Program-made: the position numbers and the translations under genes
Notes under the pieces: generated by a model
Told to the model about the DNA's origin: nothing
Databases searched by the model: none
The model's input: only the letters and a program-made list of their open reading frames with translations
Part shown: positions 15,831 to 18,106 of the stretch, piece by piece
Layout: each line of letters begins with the position of its first letter
Numbering within the stretch: the stretch's first letter is position 1
DNA from: an uncultured Flavobacterium sp.
GTDB lineage: Bacteria; Bacteroidota; Bacteroidia; Flavobacteriales; Flavobacteriaceae
Assembly (NCBI RefSeq): GCF_946482535.1
Contig: NZ_CAMLRU010000031.1
Coordinates: 1 to 18,106, forward strand
DNA: 18,106 nt
Reading direction: 5' to 3'

Positions 15831-16670
15831 TTAAAATAAAAATTGCGGAGCTTCGGTGCCTTTGACAAAAACGTAATCGGCACTGCCTTCATAAGCGTGA
15901 ACAGTGGCCAATTTATTTTCGGTATTGATTTTATACATTTGGTCAAAACCATAAGTACTCAATAAGTTGACTATCTCATGGCAAGTCTCCAAACTGTTGA
16001 TTTCGGTGACCAATTCGATGATAATTACCCCATTTTCAACTTGGCTGACTACAGTTTTTGCCCCTTCTAAGACTTCCTTTTCAAAGCCTTCTACATCAAT
16101 TTTGAGTAACAACTTATTGCCGGTTACATATTCTTTAAAGCTGTCCAATTGGTTAACAGGAATGGTGATTTTTTTATCATTTTCCTGAAAATTCACTTTT
16201 AAAGAGTGCTTTCCTTTGTTCCAACCTTCGTTGATATTCATAAAGGTATTGCCTTTAAAATTGCCCAATCCCATTTTGAACGGACGGATATTGTCGAATT
16301 GGTTTAGACCGATGTTTTGCAAGAAGTTGGTAAAATTATTGGATTCCGGTTCGAAAGAAAAAATTTCAATGTCCGGATTGGCTTTCGCAGCCGTCATGGA
16401 ATGAATTCCGATGTTGGCACCGATATCTATAAAATGATAACCGTTAGAAGCCAATCTTGAGATTAATTCTAAGACCTTGATTTCGTTATAACTGTTAAAT
16501 ACAACATTAGATTCAATGGCCGAAGTCACGCCTGCATACATTTTGAAACCATTAAACTCAAGAGCTATTTTGCCCGAACCGATTAATTTTTTGATCCATT
16601 TTCGCAACAAATGGCTGCGTTTGACCTTGTGGTAAAGAAAAAGTAAAAAAGCGGTAATTGAATTTTTCAT
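15831..16670 (-). CDS. FkbM family SAM-dependent methyltransferase (third, next to the ABC exporter)
   Basis: This 279-residue FkbM enzyme has motif I IDIGANIG (81-88), FSFEPES (105-111) for SAM ribose binding and the hallmark KIDVEGFE (190-197). It begins with a short hydrophobic and then basic segment (ITAFLLFLYHKVKR), which could bring it to the membrane. It lies 12 bases after the Wzt stop, directly downstream of the export genes. In ABC-transporter O-antigen systems such as E. coli O8/O9a, a chain-terminating methyltransferase works with the Wzt C-terminal domain. A capping role is therefore a reasonable but unproved idea here. Otherwise it would methylate an internal sugar like the other two copies. 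Confidence 0.87.
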   Translation of the reverse strand: MKNSITAFLLFLYHKVKRSHLLRKWIKKLIGSGKIALEFNGFKMYAGVTSAIESNVVFNSYNEIKVLELISRLASNGYHFIDIGANIGIHSMTAAKANPDIEIFSFEPESNNFTNFLQNIGLNQFDNIRPFKMGLGNFKGNTFMNINEGWNKGKHSLKVNFQENDKKITIPVNQLDSFKEYVTGNKLLLKIDVEGFEKEVLEGAKTVVSQVENGVIIIELVTEINSLETCHEIVNLLSTYGFDQMYKINTENKLATVHAYEGSADYVFVKGTEAPQFLF

Positions 16671-16682
16671 TTTAAAATTATC

Positions 16683-17948
16683 TTAGGTAAAACGCATTCC
16701 GAAATCCATTAAAATCTTGCTTTGACGGTTGGGCACTTGTTTGCCATTGCCAAAAAAATCGCCTTCTTCCACGATGATTTGGAAGGCATTGTCAATCCAA
16801 TCCGCTACTTCATTATCGACCGTCATGTAAATTGTGGCGAAATAAACACCGTTATTGAAGGTATTTCTGGGGAAAGTGATGTTGATGTTTTGGGGAACAA
16901 TTTCTGGGTCAATATCCACCAAGCTAGAGCTTACCCAAGACAATCGCTGACCAAAATCATCTTCAATACGCACATCCAATCGGATTCGGTCGCTGCTGAT
17001 ATTTTCGTTATTTTGGAGTTTTAAATTGAGGTGCATGTCTTTTCCAGAAATGATGCTTTCCGAGGCATTTTCTCCGAAAATAGTGATGCGTTCAAACTTG
17101 ACTTTGCCGTTGCCTTTTCGGCCTCTGACATTTAATAAATCATTGGAAAAAGCATTGCTTTGTAAATAAGTCGTGATGGTTTCATTGATATTGCCTTGAA
17201 ATAGCATTTGGCCATTTTCAATTAACAACCCTTTGCTGCACAAGTTTTGAACGGCGGCCATGTTGTGAGACACAAAAAGTACGGTTCGGCCTTGTCCTTT
17301 GCTGATATCGCCCATTTTACCGAGGCATTTCTTTTGGAATTCGGCATCGCCAACGGCTAATACTTCGTCCACAATTAAGATTTCACTTTCGAGATGGGCG
17401 GCTACGGCAAACGCCAAGCGCACGTACATACCGGAAGAATATCTTTTTACGGGTGTATCGATGTATCTTTCTACACCTGAAAAGTCGATAATTTCTTCGA
17501 GCTTTCGGGTAATTTCTTTTTTACGCATTCCGAGAATAGCGCCGTTGAGATAGATGTTTTCTTTCCCGGACAATTCGGGATGAAAACCGGTACCGACTTC
17601 TAACAAACTGGCTATTCTGCCTTTTATTTTGATTTCTCCGGTGGTTGGTCCGGTGACTCTGGATAATAATTTTAGTAAAGTACTTTTTCCGGCGCCGTTT
17701 TTACCGATAATTCCAACAGCATCTCCTTGATTGATTTCAAAATTTACATCTTTTAGAGACCATACGATATCGCTATCGCCTTTGGTACTTCGGTCGTTGG
17801 TTTGTCCGATTTTGAGAAAAGGATCTTCTTTGCCGCGCACTTTGGTCAGCCAAAAACGTTCGATATCTCTCGAAATCGTTCCGGTTCCGATTTGCCCAAT
17901 TTGGTAGGCTTTTGACAGGTTTTCTACTTTTATGATTGGACTACTCAT
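16683..17948 (-). CDS. wzt: Polysaccharide ABC exporter ATPase with C-terminal glycan-recognition domain (Wzt)
   Basis: The 421-residue protein has an N-terminal ABC ATPase: Walker A GKNGAGKST (82-90), the signature region YSSGMYVRLAFAVA (170-183), Walker B ILIVDEVLAVGD (190-201) and the switch His228 in SHN. A poorly conserved insert at about 20-62 before the Walker A strand is typical of this subfamily. Residues about 275-421 form a beta-rich extra domain like the Wzt C-terminal domain, which recognises the finished chain end in ABC-exported O-antigens. It would energise export of the lipid-linked polymer through the Wzm permease, whose gene ends one base inside this start (TAATG). The substrate end group cannot be predicted. 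Confidence 0.95.
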   Translation of the reverse strand: MSSPIIKVENLSKAYQIGQIGTGTISRDIERFWLTKVRGKEDPFLKIGQTNDRSTKGDSDIVWSLKDVNFEINQGDAVGIIGKNGAGKSTLLKLLSRVTGPTTGEIKIKGRIASLLEVGTGFHPELSGKENIYLNGAILGMRKKEITRKLEEIIDFSGVERYIDTPVKRYSSGMYVRLAFAVAAHLESEILIVDEVLAVGDAEFQKKCLGKMGDISKGQGRTVLFVSHNMAAVQNLCSKGLLIENGQMLFQGNINETITTYLQSNAFSNDLLNVRGRKGNGKVKFERITIFGENASESIISGKDMHLNLKLQNNENISSDRIRLDVRIEDDFGQRLSWVSSSLVDIDPEIVPQNINITFPRNTFNNGVYFATIYMTVDNEVADWIDNAFQIIVEEGDFFGNGKQVPNRQSKILMDFGMRFT

Positions 17949-18106
17949 TAGATGGTATCAACGAAGTTTTTTTCGGTTTTATTAAAAATAATGATTCCCA
18001 AAAAAAGAATCACTAAAGTAACTGCAGTAGAATAGCCAATACTCCACATAGTGAATTCACCTTTGCCTAAAAAGGCATAACGAAAAGCTTCTATGATGCC
18101 CGTCAT
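17948..18106 (-). CDS. wzm: ABC-2 type polysaccharide export permease, C-terminal part (Wzm)
   Basis: Only the last 52 codons are in the window; the gene continues beyond the right edge. I read MTGIIEAFRYAFLGKGEF, which is the typical segment between the last two membrane helices of Wzm/TagG-type permeases. It is followed by a hydrophobic helix (IGYSTAVTLVILFLGIIIF) and a short polar tail NKTEKNFVDTI. The in-frame Met at the window edge is internal, not the start. The TAA overlaps the wzt ATG by one base (TAATG), the expected wzm-wzt order. It forms the membrane channel for the glycan together with Wzt. Confidence 0.85.
   Translation of the reverse strand: MTGIIEAFRYAFLGKGEFTMWSIGYSTAVTLVILFLGIIIFNKTEKNFVDTI

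Noticed and set aside
1..18106. CRISPR arrays, tRNAs, insertion sequences, phage or defence genes
   Set aside because: No regularly spaced repeats, no cloverleaf-like sequence, no transposase or integrase motifs were seen; coding genes fill almost all of the window.

Overview
The window looks like part of a surface-polysaccharide (O-antigen or capsule) biosynthesis locus from a member of the Bacteroidota, most likely a Flavobacterium or close relative. The reasons are AT-rich DNA, Lys/Asn/Phe/Ile-rich proteins, almost no recognisable Shine-Dalgarno sequences, and gene types typical of flavobacterial glycan islands. The genus is an inference; no marker gene is present.

All 18 genes (16 complete, one truncated at each window edge) lie on the minus strand, so transcription runs from high to low coordinates. 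They are packed as one apparent operon. Neighbours overlap by 1-4 bases (TAATG or ATGA junctions), by 20 bases in one case, or are separated by 1-30 bases. The only larger gap is 64 bases (6363-6426). No tRNA, rRNA, insertion sequence, CRISPR array or plus-strand gene is supported.

Layout in transcription order. (1) Export, 18106-16683: the C-terminal end of an ABC-2 permease (Wzm type) and its ATPase Wzt, which carries a C-terminal glycan-recognition-type domain. (2) 16670-13888: an FkbM methyltransferase and two GT-A (family 2-like) glycosyltransferases. (3) 13857-10998: a nonulosonic (sialic-type) acid cassette, NeuB synthase, NeuC hydrolysing 2-epimerase and NeuA CMP-transferase. (4) 11017-8380: a D-2-hydroxyacid dehydrogenase overlapping neuA, then a class-B glutamine-dependent asparagine synthetase homologue. 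(5) 8378-3399: a second FkbM methyltransferase, a membrane acyltransferase 3, a GT-B-like protein of unclear family, a hexapeptide-repeat acetyltransferase and a class I methyltransferase. (6) 3394-1: a GT4 glycosyltransferase, a third FkbM methyltransferase, and a large glycosyltransferase with an unrecognised N-terminal half, which runs off the left edge.

Together the genes suggest a glycan made in the cytoplasm, containing a CMP-activated nonulosonic acid. It is assembled by at least four glycosyltransferases, heavily decorated (methyl, acetyl/acyl and possibly amide groups), and exported by an ABC transporter. No Wzx flippase or Wzy polymerase is seen. The most notable points are a NeuB that departs from the usual family at several conserved positions, its coupling to a dehydrogenase and an amidotransferase, three separate FkbM methyltransferases in 15 kb, and the absence of a recognisable sialyltransferase.
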